DNA of 64,000 nucleotides from G965218495 sp965262785 (GCA_965262785.1 OZ253559.1:2356001-2420000), one strand, 5' to 3'. Counted from the stretch's first letter, positions 8,201-19,214 are shown. Notes: generated by a model not told the origin, from the sequence alone. Made by a program: numbers and translations.

Positions 8201-8989
8201 GTGTCGCTTCCCACACGCTATTGGTGCTTGGTACTCATGCTATTGAGTGCGGCCGCGCATGCTCAGGAGCGGCCCCGAACCAATGCATGGGTAACAGATG
8301 ACGGCAACCTGCTTACCAGCGGGGAAGAACAGATCTTAAGCCGCAAGCTTAGCAGTTACTCTGACACGACTACGTCCCAGATCGCAATTGTCACCAAGCA
8401 GAATCTGCAAGGTGAAGACATTGCAACGTATGCAACTGAGCTGGGCGAATTGTGGGGCATAGGCCAGCAGGACAAGGATAATGGCGTCGTGATACTCGTT
8501 GCACGTGAGGAGCGCGAAGTCTTTATAGCGGTTGGCTACGGGCTGGAGGCCGTTCTTCCAGATGCGATTGCGGGCCGCATCATACGTAACACGATCACGC
8601 CACAGTTTAGACAGGGACAATTTTTCCAGGGATTGTCGCTTGCCGTCGATGAGATCATGATGGCGGCAGCGGGAGAGTTCACGCCTGGTATGATGGCGGC
8701 TATTCCAGCACAGAAAGCTAGACGACTTGACTTTTGCGGGCTTGCGTTTTTCGTGCTGTTGCTGGTACTCTTCGTAAACGGATTCTTTCGGAATCGAGGG
8801 GGTGGGGGCAAAGGTCCGCGCCGCCGTATCAGTAATGATAGCATCCTTCCGTTACTGCTTCTGGGGCATGCTGCGGGCCGCGGCGGATTCGGTGGCGGCG
8901 GATTCGGTGGTGGTGGATTTGGCGGCGGCGGCTTCGGTGGATTCGGTGGCGGCGGATTCGGTGGTGGTGGCGCAGGTGGTGGCTGGTAG
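8201..8989 (+). CDS. TPM-domain (YgcG/Psb32-like) membrane protein
   Basis: A 262-residue protein starting at a GTG two bases after lemA. Signal peptide at residues 1-21 (MLLSAAAHAQ cleavage region), TPM domain about 25-165 (AWVTDDGNLLTSGEEQIL, then DKDNGVVILVAREEREVFI and GYGLEAVLPDAIAGRII), a transmembrane segment about 178-195 (FCGLAFFVLLLVLFVNGFF), and a C-terminal tail of repeated GGGGF units that ends GGGAGGGW. The layout matches the TPM proteins commonly encoded with LemA. Biochemical role is not settled; related proteins assist in envelope stress and photosystem repair. Confidence 0.87.
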   Translation: MSLPTRYWCLVLMLLSAAAHAQERPRTNAWVTDDGNLLTSGEEQILSRKLSSYSDTTTSQIAIVTKQNLQGEDIATYATELGELWGIGQQDKDNGVVILVAREEREVFIAVGYGLEAVLPDAIAGRIIRNTITPQFRQGQFFQGLSLAVDEIMMAAAGEFTPGMMAAIPAQKARRLDFCGLAFFVLLLVLFVNGFFRNRGGGGKGPRRRISNDSILPLLLLGHAAGRGGFGGGGFGGGGFGGGGFGGFGGGGFGGGGAGGGW

Positions 8990-9804
8990 TGTCCATTCGG
9001 TCGGGCGCAGGGCTACCCAGCAAGGGAAGGCACGGCTTTGTGGGCGCGGTGTTTCAGGTTGAATTGAGAGTTTTTGCCGCGACTAGCGCATCGCCACTTC
9101 ATTCCCTACGGAGCCATTGGTGGCGGCCTCCTCCTTCCGTATTTGGGCCGGCGTGTTGGCTTGTGTTCTTGCAACGGCTTCTGCGATTCCAGGACCATGG
9201 CCCCCGTTGTGTGGGCCGAGGGTGAGTTCATGTTGGGGGTTGTTGCAGTGCCGTCTGCCATATCGACAGAATGGCTGTCAATGTCGGGTTGGCGGGTCCG
9301 GTCGGCCCCACGACGCGCCGCGGGGCAGTGGACGCGGAAAACGCAGGGCGACTGCGTGCGCTGCGTGCCTCTTGGAGGTTGTCAGTGTCTGGTGCGGGCA
9401 CTAGTCTTCCTGTGTGTCATAAGTAGGCTTGGTAGCAAACAAAATCTGCGGCCCGGGCGCCGAATCGTGGCATACAGGCTGGGACACGACCTGGAGATAC
9501 CGCTCACGGCATGCAGAAGCGAAGGTGCTGTGCGCTGGGCCGGTATAACTATGGCAGCAGCGACGCATTCCTGCTTAGGCGATTGGGGTGGGCCTAACGC
9601 TAACGATGGTGGCAGTGCAGGCTATGCAGGTGGTCTTGGAGGCTCTGATGCATCGTTTGGTGACGGAGACGAATCTACGGTGGACTATGAGACATCGGCT
9701 GCGAAGGGATTGGGGTTCCTGGAAGGCAGCGCTGGATTGCTTCATGCTATGAATTGCGGTGCGTTGCAAAGGGTGGCGGGGGTTGACGCAGGATTCTGAG
9801 GTAT
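8990..9804. other. 815-bp stretch without a convincing gene; possible decayed TPM copy
   Basis: No frame reads as a recognised protein. In different + frames there are a signal-peptide-like piece near 9120-9200 (WAGVLACVLATASA) and a glycine-rich piece near 9580-9660 (GGSAGYAGGLGG). These recall, in order, the two ends of the TPM gene immediately upstream, so the stretch may be an old duplicate. The similarity is weak. The 241-codon open frame at 9074-9799 was not accepted as a gene. Confidence 0.3.
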
Positions 9805-10125
9805 ATGGCTGTTGATCGACTTGCATTGCTTTTGCAGTATCATGCGGAGGATCCGCATGATGCCTTCACTTGCTTTGCTCTGGCGCAGGAATACGCAAAG
9901 CACGGGAACACAGTAAAGGCATGCTCTCTTTACGAGTCGCTCGTTGCAATGCAACCTACGTATACAGGTACGTATTATCACTTGGGGAAGCTGTACTTGG
10001 CTCTTGACCAACGAAAGGAGGCGGCGGAGATATTTCGCAAAGGCATTGCAGTTTCCTCGCAGGAAAGGGCCCTAAAGGATCTATCCGAACTGCAGCAGGC
10101 GCTCATGGAGTTGCACGATGAATAG
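9805..10125 (+). CDS. Small tetratricopeptide-repeat protein
   Basis: A 106-residue soluble protein made of about two to three TPR helices: DAFTCFALAQEYAKHGNTVKAC, then TGTYYHLGKLYLALDQRKEAA with the standard small and aromatic positions. The rest is a helical cap. Such proteins are protein-interaction adaptors and the partner is unknown. The stop overlaps the start of the CPBP protease gene by 8 bases, so the two are co-translated and may act together. Confidence 0.78.
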   Translation: MAVDRLALLLQYHAEDPHDAFTCFALAQEYAKHGNTVKACSLYESLVAMQPTYTGTYYHLGKLYLALDQRKEAAEIFRKGIAVSSQERALKDLSELQQALMELHDE

Positions 10126-10945
10126 CGAATTCCAGATGCCGCAACTGGGCAAGGCGGAGCCATCTTCGCCGGTGACCGGCTACCACCGGCTCACCCGGAC
10201 TGCGACGTATGGGTTCCTGATGGCCCTGCCGCTAGTGCTTCTGTACGAGATCCTAATTCGCTGGATAAACAGAGGGTATGAGGGTGGCGGTGTGCGCATC
10301 AGCTCGGAGGTATGGATGAAAAGCGTACCGATGGGGACACCCATCGGGCAGTGGCTCCAGGCCAAGCTGCTGGCATACGGCATCACAGCGGAGGTCGGGC
10401 TACTTGCCGTTATTGTGCTTGTCGGGTTGGCAATTTTTCTATTGGAACGCCGAAAGCAGCTCACGCTGAAGGCATCCTACGGCCTTGGCATTGTCGGTGA
10501 AAGCGCCGTGTATGCACTGATAGTGGCTTACGTGGTCTCGTTCGCGACCTACAGCGTGCTCCAGCCGGGCCTTGGTATGGTGGCACAGGAGGCCGGAGAG
10601 CTTGGGCTGCTTCAGAAGCTAGTCATGTCGTTGGGTGCAGGCATCTACGAAGAGCTTCTTTTTCGTGTGCTACTGACCGGCGGTCTGTTTTTGGTGCTAA
10701 ACCGGATTATGCCTCGTGTGGGCGCTTACCTGACTGCAGCGGTGGTTGGAGCGCTCCTATTCAGTTGGATACATTACACAGGGTCATTGGGCGACGAGTT
10801 TACGATGGCCTCCTTTGCCTTTCGCGCGCTGTTTGGCTTGGTTCTCAATGCGATATACTTGCTTCGCGGCTTCGGCGTTGCTGCGTGGACGCATGCGATC
10901 TACGATGTCTACGTGGTTACTGGTGTATTTTCGCTGGTTGGCTAG
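10118..10945 (+). CDS. CPBP-family intramembrane glutamic endopeptidase
   Basis: A 275-residue polytopic membrane protein with the three Abi/CPBP motifs: EELLFR (E178, E179, R183), FSWIHYTG (H219) and a last-helix THAIYDVYV. The family comprises Rce1-like CAAX proteases and many bacterial proteins of unknown substrate, some linked to bacteriocin immunity. Several hydrophobic helices precede the catalytic part (about residues 30-50, 92-110, 128-148). It overlaps the TPR gene by 8 bases and ends 3 bases before the convergent aminotransferase. Confidence 0.87.
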   Translation: MNSEFQMPQLGKAEPSSPVTGYHRLTRTATYGFLMALPLVLLYEILIRWINRGYEGGGVRISSEVWMKSVPMGTPIGQWLQAKLLAYGITAEVGLLAVIVLVGLAIFLLERRKQLTLKASYGLGIVGESAVYALIVAYVVSFATYSVLQPGLGMVAQEAGELGLLQKLVMSLGAGIYEELLFRVLLTGGLFLVLNRIMPRVGAYLTAAVVGALLFSWIHYTGSLGDEFTMASFAFRALFGLVLNAIYLLRGFGVAAWTHAIYDVYVVTGVFSLVG

Positions 10946-10948
10946 GCG

Positions 10949-12166
10949 TTATGGCAGCGTGCCAACCGCACGTATCAGCCGGTCGATCTCTTCGTCCGAT
11001 GTATAGCACGCACAACCGGCACGCACAAGTCCTTCAACTCCCAGTCGCCTGATAACAGTTAAGGCATAGAAGTCGCCGTGTGACAGGAAAAGTCCCTTGG
11101 TCGCAAGGTAGGCACTGACTGCTTCCGCATCATAGTCGCTAACGGTGAATCCAAGTGTAGGCGTACGCGCCTCGTCAGGACCTGGCCCGTACAGGGTGAC
11201 CCGAGGCAAGGATTCGAGTCCGTGCCAGAGTTTTCGAAACTGTTCGGAAGCGCGGTTCTTGAGTTCCGCAAAGGTGCTTACCAGCCGCTCGCGCCGCGTC
11301 GTACCTTGGCCAAGTGAAGCAAGGAAGTCCACGGCGGCAGCGGATCCCACGATGGCTTCGTGGCTGAGCGTACCTGTCTCAATACGCTCGGGGGACTCGC
11401 TCGGAGCCGGCACCAAGCGGGATACTTCCAACTGATCCAAGAGTGAACGCTTGCCGTAAAGCACTCCCGCGTGAGGGCCATAGAATTTGTAAGGCGAGCA
11501 CGCCAAGAAATCGCAGCCTAAAGCCGTAACGTTGGGTAGCACGTGGGATGCGTAGTGAACAGCGTCCACGTACGTCAAGGCGCCGGCCACGTGAGCCATT
11601 TCTGCCACACGCTTCACATTGTTGATGGTACCCAGTGCATTAGACGCTGCCCCGACGGCTACCAGCCGAGTTTTGGGGCCTAACGCGCGTTGGAATTTGT
11701 CTAGATCCAAATGCCCGGTCTGCACATCAAAGGGCACCGGGCGCACTGTGAGGTTGCGCTCCACTGCCAGGTCCCGCCACGGATCGATATTGGCATGATG
11801 GTCCAGATCGGTCACTACAATCTCGTCTCCGGGCGCCCAAGCGCGCCCGAGTGCGCGCGCTACATGAAAGGTCAGCGAGGTCATGTTGGGGCCAAAGGCA
11901 ACGGTACCCGCGGGGGCATTAAGGAAATCCTCCAGTGCCTCGCGGGCGGCCAGAAGCGCCGCGTCTGTTTCAATGCTGGTCGGATAGGCCCAATGCGTGT
12001 TGGCATTATGGTGATACAAGTACCTTGTCATGGCATCCCCGACTGCCCGCGGCACCTGCGTGCCGCCAGGCCCGTCGAAATATCCAACTGCATACCCGTT
12101 GTGCCGTCGGGCGAGCGCCGGAAAATGGGCGCGAATCTCGTCTGGGCTGGCGATACTGTTCTGCAT
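10949..12166 (-). CDS. Cysteine desulfurase-like PLP enzyme (class V aminotransferase fold)
   Basis: About 405 residues with start ATG 12166; an upstream ATG/GTG at 12214 adds 16 unconvincing residues. YFDGPGGTQVP near the N-terminus, NMTSLTFHVARALG, VTDLDHHANIDPW, and the PLP-lysine motif ACSPYKFYGPHAGVLYG are visible. It belongs to the NifS/SufS-like class often annotated 'cysteine desulfurase-like protein' (TIGR01976). The C-terminal part that carries the catalytic cysteine in true desulfurases is not clearly present, although VRAGCACYTSDEE near the end has cysteines. Substrate is unknown. No suf or isc genes are adjacent, so a desulfurase role is not certain. Confidence 0.85.
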   Translation of the reverse strand: MQNSIASPDEIRAHFPALARRHNGYAVGYFDGPGGTQVPRAVGDAMTRYLYHHNANTHWAYPTSIETDAALLAAREALEDFLNAPAGTVAFGPNMTSLTFHVARALGRAWAPGDEIVVTDLDHHANIDPWRDLAVERNLTVRPVPFDVQTGHLDLDKFQRALGPKTRLVAVGAASNALGTINNVKRVAEMAHVAGALTYVDAVHYASHVLPNVTALGCDFLACSPYKFYGPHAGVLYGKRSLLDQLEVSRLVPAPSESPERIETGTLSHEAIVGSAAAVDFLASLGQGTTRRERLVSTFAELKNRASEQFRKLWHGLESLPRVTLYGPGPDEARTPTLGFTVSDYDAEAVSAYLATKGLFLSHGDFYALTVIRRLGVEGLVRAGCACYTSDEEIDRLIRAVGTLP

Positions 12167-12298
12167 GCGACAAAGGGAGAAAGAGTGAGGCACGGTTTTA
12201 ACCGCGGATCCCAAAGTTACCGCCGCACGGACAATTTCCCGTACTTTAGCATGCCTACACTCGTATTTGCCTGCGTTATTGCCACGTGATTCTCAGCC

Positions 12299-13006
12299 AT
12301 GGGCGCGTTCTTGGAGGACAATGCGGAGTTTGCGATGTTCAGCCTGGAGCACTGCAGCGTGCTTCTTGCTGTTCTGATTCTGACGGTGCTCCTGCCGCTC
12401 TATGCGCGGTGGCGCTTGGATGCCGTGCAGCAGTTGTGGTTGGGCCGCGCGATTGCAGTGGCGATCTCAGCGATACTGATCGCGTGGACTGGCATTGCTG
12501 TCTCGATCGGGCAGTACGACTGGAGGGAAGACCTCCCTGTTCACCTCTGCTACTTTCTCTCACTGGTACTGCCTGTCGTAGCATGGAAGCCCACGTTGCG
12601 CGTGCACGAGGTACTGTATTACTGGATCCTATCGGGCACTCTGCAAGCCAACCTAACGCCGCGCCTTACTGAGAGCTTTCCGCATTACGACTTCTTTTAC
12701 TACTGGGTAGCCCATAGCGGCCTCTTGGTTTATATAGTATATGTCACGGTGACGCAGAGGCTATATCCTACGAGGCGAGGTATCCTGCGTGCATTTGTAT
12801 GGCTTAACGCCTACGCGGTGGCAGCCTTTGTAATCAACATTCTATTGGATACCAATTACCTGTACCTTGTCGCTAAGCCGCCGTCGGCGTCATTGCTGGA
12901 CTTTTTTGGCTCGTGGCCGTGGTACATCCTGGTGACGGAAGGCGTGGCGTTAGTCATGTTTGGGCTGTCCTATTTACCTTTTGCCTACTTATCGCGAAAG
13001 AAATGA
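12299..13006 (+). CDS. TIGR02206 (YwaF-like) integral membrane protein
   Basis: A 235-residue protein with about six to seven predicted membrane helices. The pattern DLPVHLCYFLSL, then LRVHEVLYYWILSGTLQANLTP, HYDFFYYWVAHSGL and LLDTNYLYLVAKPPSASLLDF matches the TIGR02206/YwaF family of unknown function. The stop TGA overlaps the ATG of the next gene (ATGA), so it is co-translated with the DUF5916 protein. It starts about 130 bases from the divergent aminotransferase gene. Confidence 0.85.
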   Translation: MGAFLEDNAEFAMFSLEHCSVLLAVLILTVLLPLYARWRLDAVQQLWLGRAIAVAISAILIAWTGIAVSIGQYDWREDLPVHLCYFLSLVLPVVAWKPTLRVHEVLYYWILSGTLQANLTPRLTESFPHYDFFYYWVAHSGLLVYIVYVTVTQRLYPTRRGILRAFVWLNAYAVAAFVINILLDTNYLYLVAKPPSASLLDFFGSWPWYILVTEGVALVMFGLSYLPFAYLSRKK

Positions 13007-15216
13007 TTCCAGTTCGTAGCATCGGGTTTGCTCTGGTGGGGTGCATGGCCTGGCATGCTGCCGCCTACGGCCAATCCGAGCCTCCTACTGCCGACCGTGT
13101 CGTAGCGGTCTTTGTTGAAGAAGCGCCAACAGTTGACGGCATCTTGGACGATGCCGTCTGGCAGGAGATCACGCCCATTACCACCTTCACGCAAGTATGG
13201 CCCCATGAAGGACAACCCTCTACGGAGTATTCCGAAGTGCGCATCGCATACAACAGGGATCACCTATTCTTTGCGTTCACATTTCGTGACCGAGAGCCAC
13301 ACTTGATTCGGGCGAAGAATCTGGAGCGTGGCGGGCGCAACGACCGCGATGACCACGCCTACATCGCGCTGGATACCTATATGGATAAGCGCAATTCTTA
13401 CCTCTTCGAGATGAATGCGCTGGGTACGCAGGATGATGCGACGATCACCGATGAAGGGTTGACGCTCGACAGCTTTTCATGGAATGCGGTCTTTCGAAGT
13501 GAAACGGTGATTGATGACCGAGGATGGACTATGGAGGTGTCAATCCCGTTTAGGCAGCTGCGCTTTCCAAAGGGCGACGATCTGTCATTCGGGCTCATGC
13601 TATCTCGTACCATTAACCGAAAAAATGAACGTGTCATTTGGCCTGAGATTGGGCTTGAATACGGGGGCCGCTTTGGCGTCTTGGCGGCCGTGTCCCAGTA
13701 TGGTACACTGGCCGGTCTCAAGAATGTGCGCCGTGGTAAGAACATTGAAATCAAGCCCTACGTCATCACCGGCCTGCAAGCCGCTCGGCCAGACTTGCAG
13801 ACAGCGGCCACGGAGCAGGAATTCACACGGGACCTCGGCGTGGACTTCAAGTACGGCATCACGTCAAATTTTACCGTGGACCTCAGCGTCAACACTGACT
13901 TTGCGCAGGTGGAGGCCGACAATGTGCAGCTTAACCTGACCCGATTCAGTTTGTTTTTTCCAGAGAAGCGCGAGTTTTTTCTGGAGCGGAGCGGGCTGTT
14001 TGAGCATGGCAATCCGCGCACAACGCAGACGTTTTTTTCGCGCCGCATTGGACTTTCGAATCGCATCCTCGCCGGCGCCCGCGTTACCGGGCAAGTTGGG
14101 CCGCTGTCCATCGGCCTCATGAATATCGAAACCGGTGACAACCTTGGCCACATCTTTGGTGGCAAGAGCGCCAACAACACGGTTGCCCGCCTGCGGGCTA
14201 CGCTCTTTCCCCGCGCTACTGCTGGTGCCATTGTCACCAACCTGCAAGAGTCGTATGGCTCCAATACGGCCCTCGGACTAGACGCCCAGTACCGATTCTG
14301 GAGCTCCAGTGAATTCAGCGCATGGTATACCCATGTTGATGACTTCGGAGCGGACATGACCGGTGTGGCCGGACATGCCAGTCTGCGCCTGCTCAATGAT
14401 ACTTATGGGGCCTCTGCCTCGTTTACTAGCGTGGGTACCGACTATAGGCCGGCCTTGGGCTTCGTGCGTCGCCGCGACCAACGCCGCTACTTTGGGAGCG
14501 CCCAGTACACGCCGGTGGTTGAGATGGCGGCGCTGCCATTTGTGCGTCGTTTTGGCCTTGAAGGCGACTTCACCTATATCACGGGCCAGGATGGTGAGCT
14601 ACAGTCCTCCAGTGCTTCGTTTAGCGCAGGGATGGACCTGCACCGCCGAGATGGATTTGAAATCACGGTGGAGCGGCAGTTCGAGCGTCTGGAAGCGCCT
14701 TTCCGCATTCGCCCGGATGTTGCCATTGCCAAGGGTGACTACACATACACTAGGGTATCCTTGGAAGGGATGACGGACTCCAGCCGTCGCCTGTACGCGA
14801 GCGGGCAACTATCGAGTGGTGGGTTTTTCCCGGGCACGCGAACGGACCTGCGCGGCAGCATTGGCTACCGCCCGGCGCAATATCTGAACGTGGATGGAAG
14901 CGTCGCGTATTCGCTGATTGACTTGCCCCTGGAGAATGGTAGATTTGGCGCAACGACGATGTCGCTGTCGGTCTTGGGGGCAGTCAGTCGCAAACTGTTT
15001 GCTACGGCTTTGGTCCAGTACGATAACTTCACCAGGGACCTGCAGGCTAATATCCGCGTGGACTGGATCCATACCCCTGGAAGTGACCTCTTCCTGGTCT
15101 TCAATACCGCGTACCATTTCACGGGTAGTAATGACCAGTTGTTTGACCCGCGACGCGACGTAACGATGCTTAGCCGCGTCGGAGTTGCCAAGCTTACCTA
15201 TCTCGTCCTGTTATAG
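13003..15216 (+). CDS. DUF5916 outer-membrane protein with CBM9-like N-terminal domain
   Basis: A 737-residue secreted protein. The start at 13003 gives a clean signal peptide (IGFALVGCMAWHAAAYGQ); the frame extends 30 codons further up but inside the previous gene. Residues ~30-225 form a carbohydrate-binding family 9-like beta-sandwich (EEAPTVDGILDDAVWQE, MEVSIPFRQLRFP). The rest is rich in alternating strands and aromatic residues and looks like a DUF5916 beta-barrel (NLTRFSLFFPEKREFFLERSG split: FSLFFPEKREFFLE). The family is common in Bacteroidota, Gemmatimonadota and Acidobacteriota, and its function is unproven. It overlaps the TIGR02206 gene by 4 bases. Confidence 0.88.
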   Translation: MIPVRSIGFALVGCMAWHAAAYGQSEPPTADRVVAVFVEEAPTVDGILDDAVWQEITPITTFTQVWPHEGQPSTEYSEVRIAYNRDHLFFAFTFRDREPHLIRAKNLERGGRNDRDDHAYIALDTYMDKRNSYLFEMNALGTQDDATITDEGLTLDSFSWNAVFRSETVIDDRGWTMEVSIPFRQLRFPKGDDLSFGLMLSRTINRKNERVIWPEIGLEYGGRFGVLAAVSQYGTLAGLKNVRRGKNIEIKPYVITGLQAARPDLQTAATEQEFTRDLGVDFKYGITSNFTVDLSVNTDFAQVEADNVQLNLTRFSLFFPEKREFFLERSGLFEHGNPRTTQTFFSRRIGLSNRILAGARVTGQVGPLSIGLMNIETGDNLGHIFGGKSANNTVARLRATLFPRATAGAIVTNLQESYGSNTALGLDAQYRFWSSSEFSAWYTHVDDFGADMTGVAGHASLRLLNDTYGASASFTSVGTDYRPALGFVRRRDQRRYFGSAQYTPVVEMAALPFVRRFGLEGDFTYITGQDGELQSSSASFSAGMDLHRRDGFEITVERQFERLEAPFRIRPDVAIAKGDYTYTRVSLEGMTDSSRRLYASGQLSSGGFFPGTRTDLRGSIGYRPAQYLNVDGSVAYSLIDLPLENGRFGATTMSLSVLGAVSRKLFATALVQYDNFTRDLQANIRVDWIHTPGSDLFLVFNTAYHFTGSNDQLFDPRRDVTMLSRVGVAKLTYLVLL

Positions 15217-15238
15217 CCATCAGCACCATACCGTAGAA

Positions 15239-16804
<1,566 letters not shown>

Positions 16805-16865
16805 TTGATCGTTTTCCACGCATCTCTTGTTGGCGCTTGTCCGTTGCGAGCTGGACATGACTGTA

Positions 16866-17540
16866 CTAGCTGACAGCAGTGCCTGTTGAGTCGGGATCAA
16901 TTAGCACGAATCTGACTGGTAGGCGCATGCGGACGCGTTTCGCTTTGCCTTGATGTTGTCCCGGTATAAAGGTGGTACGCCGAAGTGCACGTACGGCGGC
17001 AGAGTCACACAGCGGGTGCAGCCCGTCCATGATATGCACATTGCTGGTGGTGCCATCGGGCTCTACGACGAATCCCAGGATCAGGCGGCCCTGAATGCCA
17101 CGCAACTTGGCTTCTGCCGGGTATTCAATATGAATGTAGTACGCGGCAAGCCCTCCCCGCACCTGAGGCATCTCTTCCACGAAGTCTAGCACGGGCATGT
17201 TTTCCACCTTGGACAGCTCGGGTGCGGAGTCTTCCGCGCGCGTATGGTCATCGACCTCTTCGTCCACCATCGTTGTGTCCAGAGCAGCAACCGGGGCGGT
17301 GTCGAGGCCGGCTGATGACGAAGGCGCGGTGGGTATGCCGGGAGCAGCGTCAAGTCCGAATTCATGAAGTCCAAGGGCAGGCGCACTATGCCGTCCTGGC
17401 AAGCGCCAAGTGGAGGGTCGGGACTTCAGCGTGAGTGGGAGGTTGAATACTAGTCCTACCAGGAGCAGGCTCATGGCCAACGAAGCCATGATTCGGATGG
17501 AGTAAGCCGAGTGCCGGTTTGTACCTCTACGCATCATCAT
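16866..17540 (-). CDS. Energy transducer TonB-like protein
   Basis: A 224-residue protein with a short cytoplasmic N-terminus, one membrane helix (about residues 18-36), a proline/alanine-rich periplasmic linker, and a TonB C-terminal domain (about 140-220). The domain contains YPAEAKLRGIQGRLILGFVV, VHIMDGLHPLCDSAAVRAL and the final FIPGQHQGK. TonB couples the proton-motive force to outer-membrane transporters. There are no exbB/exbD genes in the window. Its start is only about 12 bases from, and divergent to, the acuI-like gene, so one of the two starts may lie further inside (an ATG at 17489 is possible for this one). Confidence 0.86.
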   Translation of the reverse strand: MMMRRGTNRHSAYSIRIMASLAMSLLLVGLVFNLPLTLKSRPSTWRLPGRHSAPALGLHEFGLDAAPGIPTAPSSSAGLDTAPVAALDTTMVDEEVDDHTRAEDSAPELSKVENMPVLDFVEEMPQVRGGLAAYYIHIEYPAEAKLRGIQGRLILGFVVEPDGTTSNVHIMDGLHPLCDSAAVRALRRTTFIPGQHQGKAKRVRMRLPVRFVLIDPDSTGTAVS

Positions 17541-17551
17541 CCACGCCGTCT

Positions 17552-18529
17552 ATGGCTCGATCAATCAAAGCGCTCGTGCTCAAGGCCCACGGCACACCCG
17601 TGGTGCGCAACCTGGATGCAGGCGTGTTGCCCGGCAAAGGCGTCCTGGTGGATGTACTGTACTCCGGGATAAACTACAAGGATGCGCTTGCAGTCACGGG
17701 TACGGGCAAGATTGTCCGCAGTACATACCCCTTTGTGCCCGGCATCGATTTGGTAGGGCGAGTCATACAGGATACGGATTCATATGCCGAAGGGGACTGT
17801 GTTGTTCTGACCGGTGGTGGACTGGGAGAGCGGTATTGGGGTGCGTACGTGCAGCGCCAACGTATACCCATGACCTACCTGCTGAAGCTCCCGGAAGGCA
17901 TTCCGCCGCTGTGGAGCATGATAGTCGGAACGGCGGGCGTGACGGCGATGTTCTCTATCATGGCATTGGAGGCCCACGGTATTGCACCGGATCGTGGTGA
18001 CGTTGTGGTAACCGGTGCTTCCGGCGGAGTAGGAAGCTTTGCGGTCGCGCTTCTTGCAAAGCTGGGCTATTCTGTGGTGGCCTCTTCCGGCAAGCGCGCA
18101 AAGTGGGATTATCTGCGTGGCCTGGGTGCCGCGCAGACTGTCGACCGGTTGTCGCCTGGTCGCCCGTTGGAGTCGGCCCGCTTTTGCGGCGCAGTAGATG
18201 CGGCGGGAGGAAACAGCCTTGCCGCCGTGTTGAGCCTTCTGCAGCGGCATGGAAGCGTAGCTGCTTGTGGCAACGCAGCCGGGACAGCATTGAATACTAC
18301 GGTGTTCCCATTTATCCTCCGGGGTGTGAACCTTCTGGGCATCGACTCAAACACATCACCGCGTGCTAAGCGGGTAGCGGCCTGGCGCCGCCTTGCGGCC
18401 TTGCTGACCGAGCCAATGGTGAGCGCCATTCATACGAGCACCATTCCGCTGGATCATGTGCCTGCGGTGTGCCAAGCTATGGTCGCGGGAACAACGCATG
18501 GACGGCATGTCGTGGACCCCAACATTTGA
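17552..18529 (+). CDS. acuI: Zinc-independent quinone/acrylyl-CoA reductase (YhdH/AcuI family)
   Basis: A 325-residue MDR-superfamily oxidoreductase. SGINYKDALAVTGTGKIV and PGIDLVGRV are typical of YhdH/AcuI, and the NADPH-binding fold carries VVVTGASGGVGSFAVALLA. The C-terminal GINLLG-type region reads RGVNLLGIDS. AcuI reduces acryloyl-CoA to propionyl-CoA during DMSP or 3-hydroxypropionate metabolism. Related YhdH proteins are general quinone oxidoreductases, so the acuI name is tentative. The frame extends upstream to 17519, but the ATG at 17552 begins the conserved sequence. Confidence 0.87.
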   Translation: MARSIKALVLKAHGTPVVRNLDAGVLPGKGVLVDVLYSGINYKDALAVTGTGKIVRSTYPFVPGIDLVGRVIQDTDSYAEGDCVVLTGGGLGERYWGAYVQRQRIPMTYLLKLPEGIPPLWSMIVGTAGVTAMFSIMALEAHGIAPDRGDVVVTGASGGVGSFAVALLAKLGYSVVASSGKRAKWDYLRGLGAAQTVDRLSPGRPLESARFCGAVDAAGGNSLAAVLSLLQRHGSVAACGNAAGTALNTTVFPFILRGVNLLGIDSNTSPRAKRVAAWRRLAALLTEPMVSAIHTSTIPLDHVPAVCQAMVAGTTHGRHVVDPNI

Positions 18530-18578
18530 AACAAAAGCTCCGGATGCGGTTAGTGGGGTGGCAAAACGGTGTCCTGCA

Positions 18579-19214
18579 ATGCCAATTCACAGACCGCTCA
18601 TTCTCATTCTGGCTCTTGCCACAGGCGTGGCCACTGCCGCGCAGGCCCAATTCCCCGTGTTTCACGGGTCCCTGCAAGTCGGCGCGGCTGTTCCGCAAGG
18701 CGAGTTCGGTGATAACCTCGATGGACCGGGGTACGGCCTTGCTCTTTTTCTAGGTGCGCAGATGCCTACCGCTCCTGTAGTTCTTGGCATTGAGGGCGGC
18801 TGGTACACCTACTCTCGTAGTTCAGAGTCAATAATTGTCGCGGAATTCGGAACGAATCAAAGGTTCGCGGCGGGACATTTTGTGGTTCGTTTTCAGCAAC
18901 TGCAGAGGAGTATCATGCCCTACGCAGAGGCCATGGTGGGACTGAAGTTCTTTTACACTGAAACCACATCGCGCGTTCTAGTCTTCACCGATCAGGAACA
19001 AACACTCGACGATGTTACTGCGAGCTATGGTGTGGGTGGCGGACTTGAATTCCTTTTAGGCCAGTTTATTGATATGCATCTAAATGCCAACGCTGGCGTG
19101 TGCTACTTGCTCGGTGGGCAGGCTAGCTACTTCTCGTCAGACGGTTCTGATATTGGTCGCTCGCGGACGGATGCGCTCATGTTTGCCTTTGGGCTCTCTT
19201 TGACAATGCCGTAG
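18579..19214 (+). CDS. Small outer-membrane beta-barrel protein, paralogue 1
   Basis: A 211-residue exported protein: signal peptide about residues 1-22 (LILILALATGVATAAQAQ), then GSLQVGAAVPQGEFGDNLDG typical of OmpA-like/porin-family small barrels, alternating strands and a C-terminal strand ending GLSLTMP. The second paralogue at 19758 shares the pattern G.VAIPQGQFGD, YGVGGG and NINAGVRYLLGGQA-like motifs (here NANAGVCYLLGGQA) and SRTDALM. Role unknown; possibly structural or stress-related. Start ATG 18579 was chosen because the signal peptide begins there. Confidence 0.78.
   Translation: MPIHRPLILILALATGVATAAQAQFPVFHGSLQVGAAVPQGEFGDNLDGPGYGLALFLGAQMPTAPVVLGIEGGWYTYSRSSESIIVAEFGTNQRFAAGHFVVRFQQLQRSIMPYAEAMVGLKFFYTETTSRVLVFTDQEQTLDDVTASYGVGGGLEFLLGQFIDMHLNANAGVCYLLGGQASYFSSDGSDIGRSRTDALMFAFGLSLTMP

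Noticed and set aside
8875..8985. GGC/GGT-rich tandem repeat as a non-coding repeat or CRISPR-like array
   Set aside because: It is coding sequence for the glycine/phenylalanine tail of the TPM protein, which is usual in that family. No CRISPR array was seen anywhere in the window.
9074..9799. 241-codon open frame after the TPM gene
   Set aside because: No homology-like motif and odd composition (Gly/Arg/Cys-rich); the better reading is decayed DNA.
10949..12166. Naming the PLP enzyme sufS or iscS
   Set aside because: No suf/isc neighbours and no clear catalytic cysteine loop of a true desulfurase.
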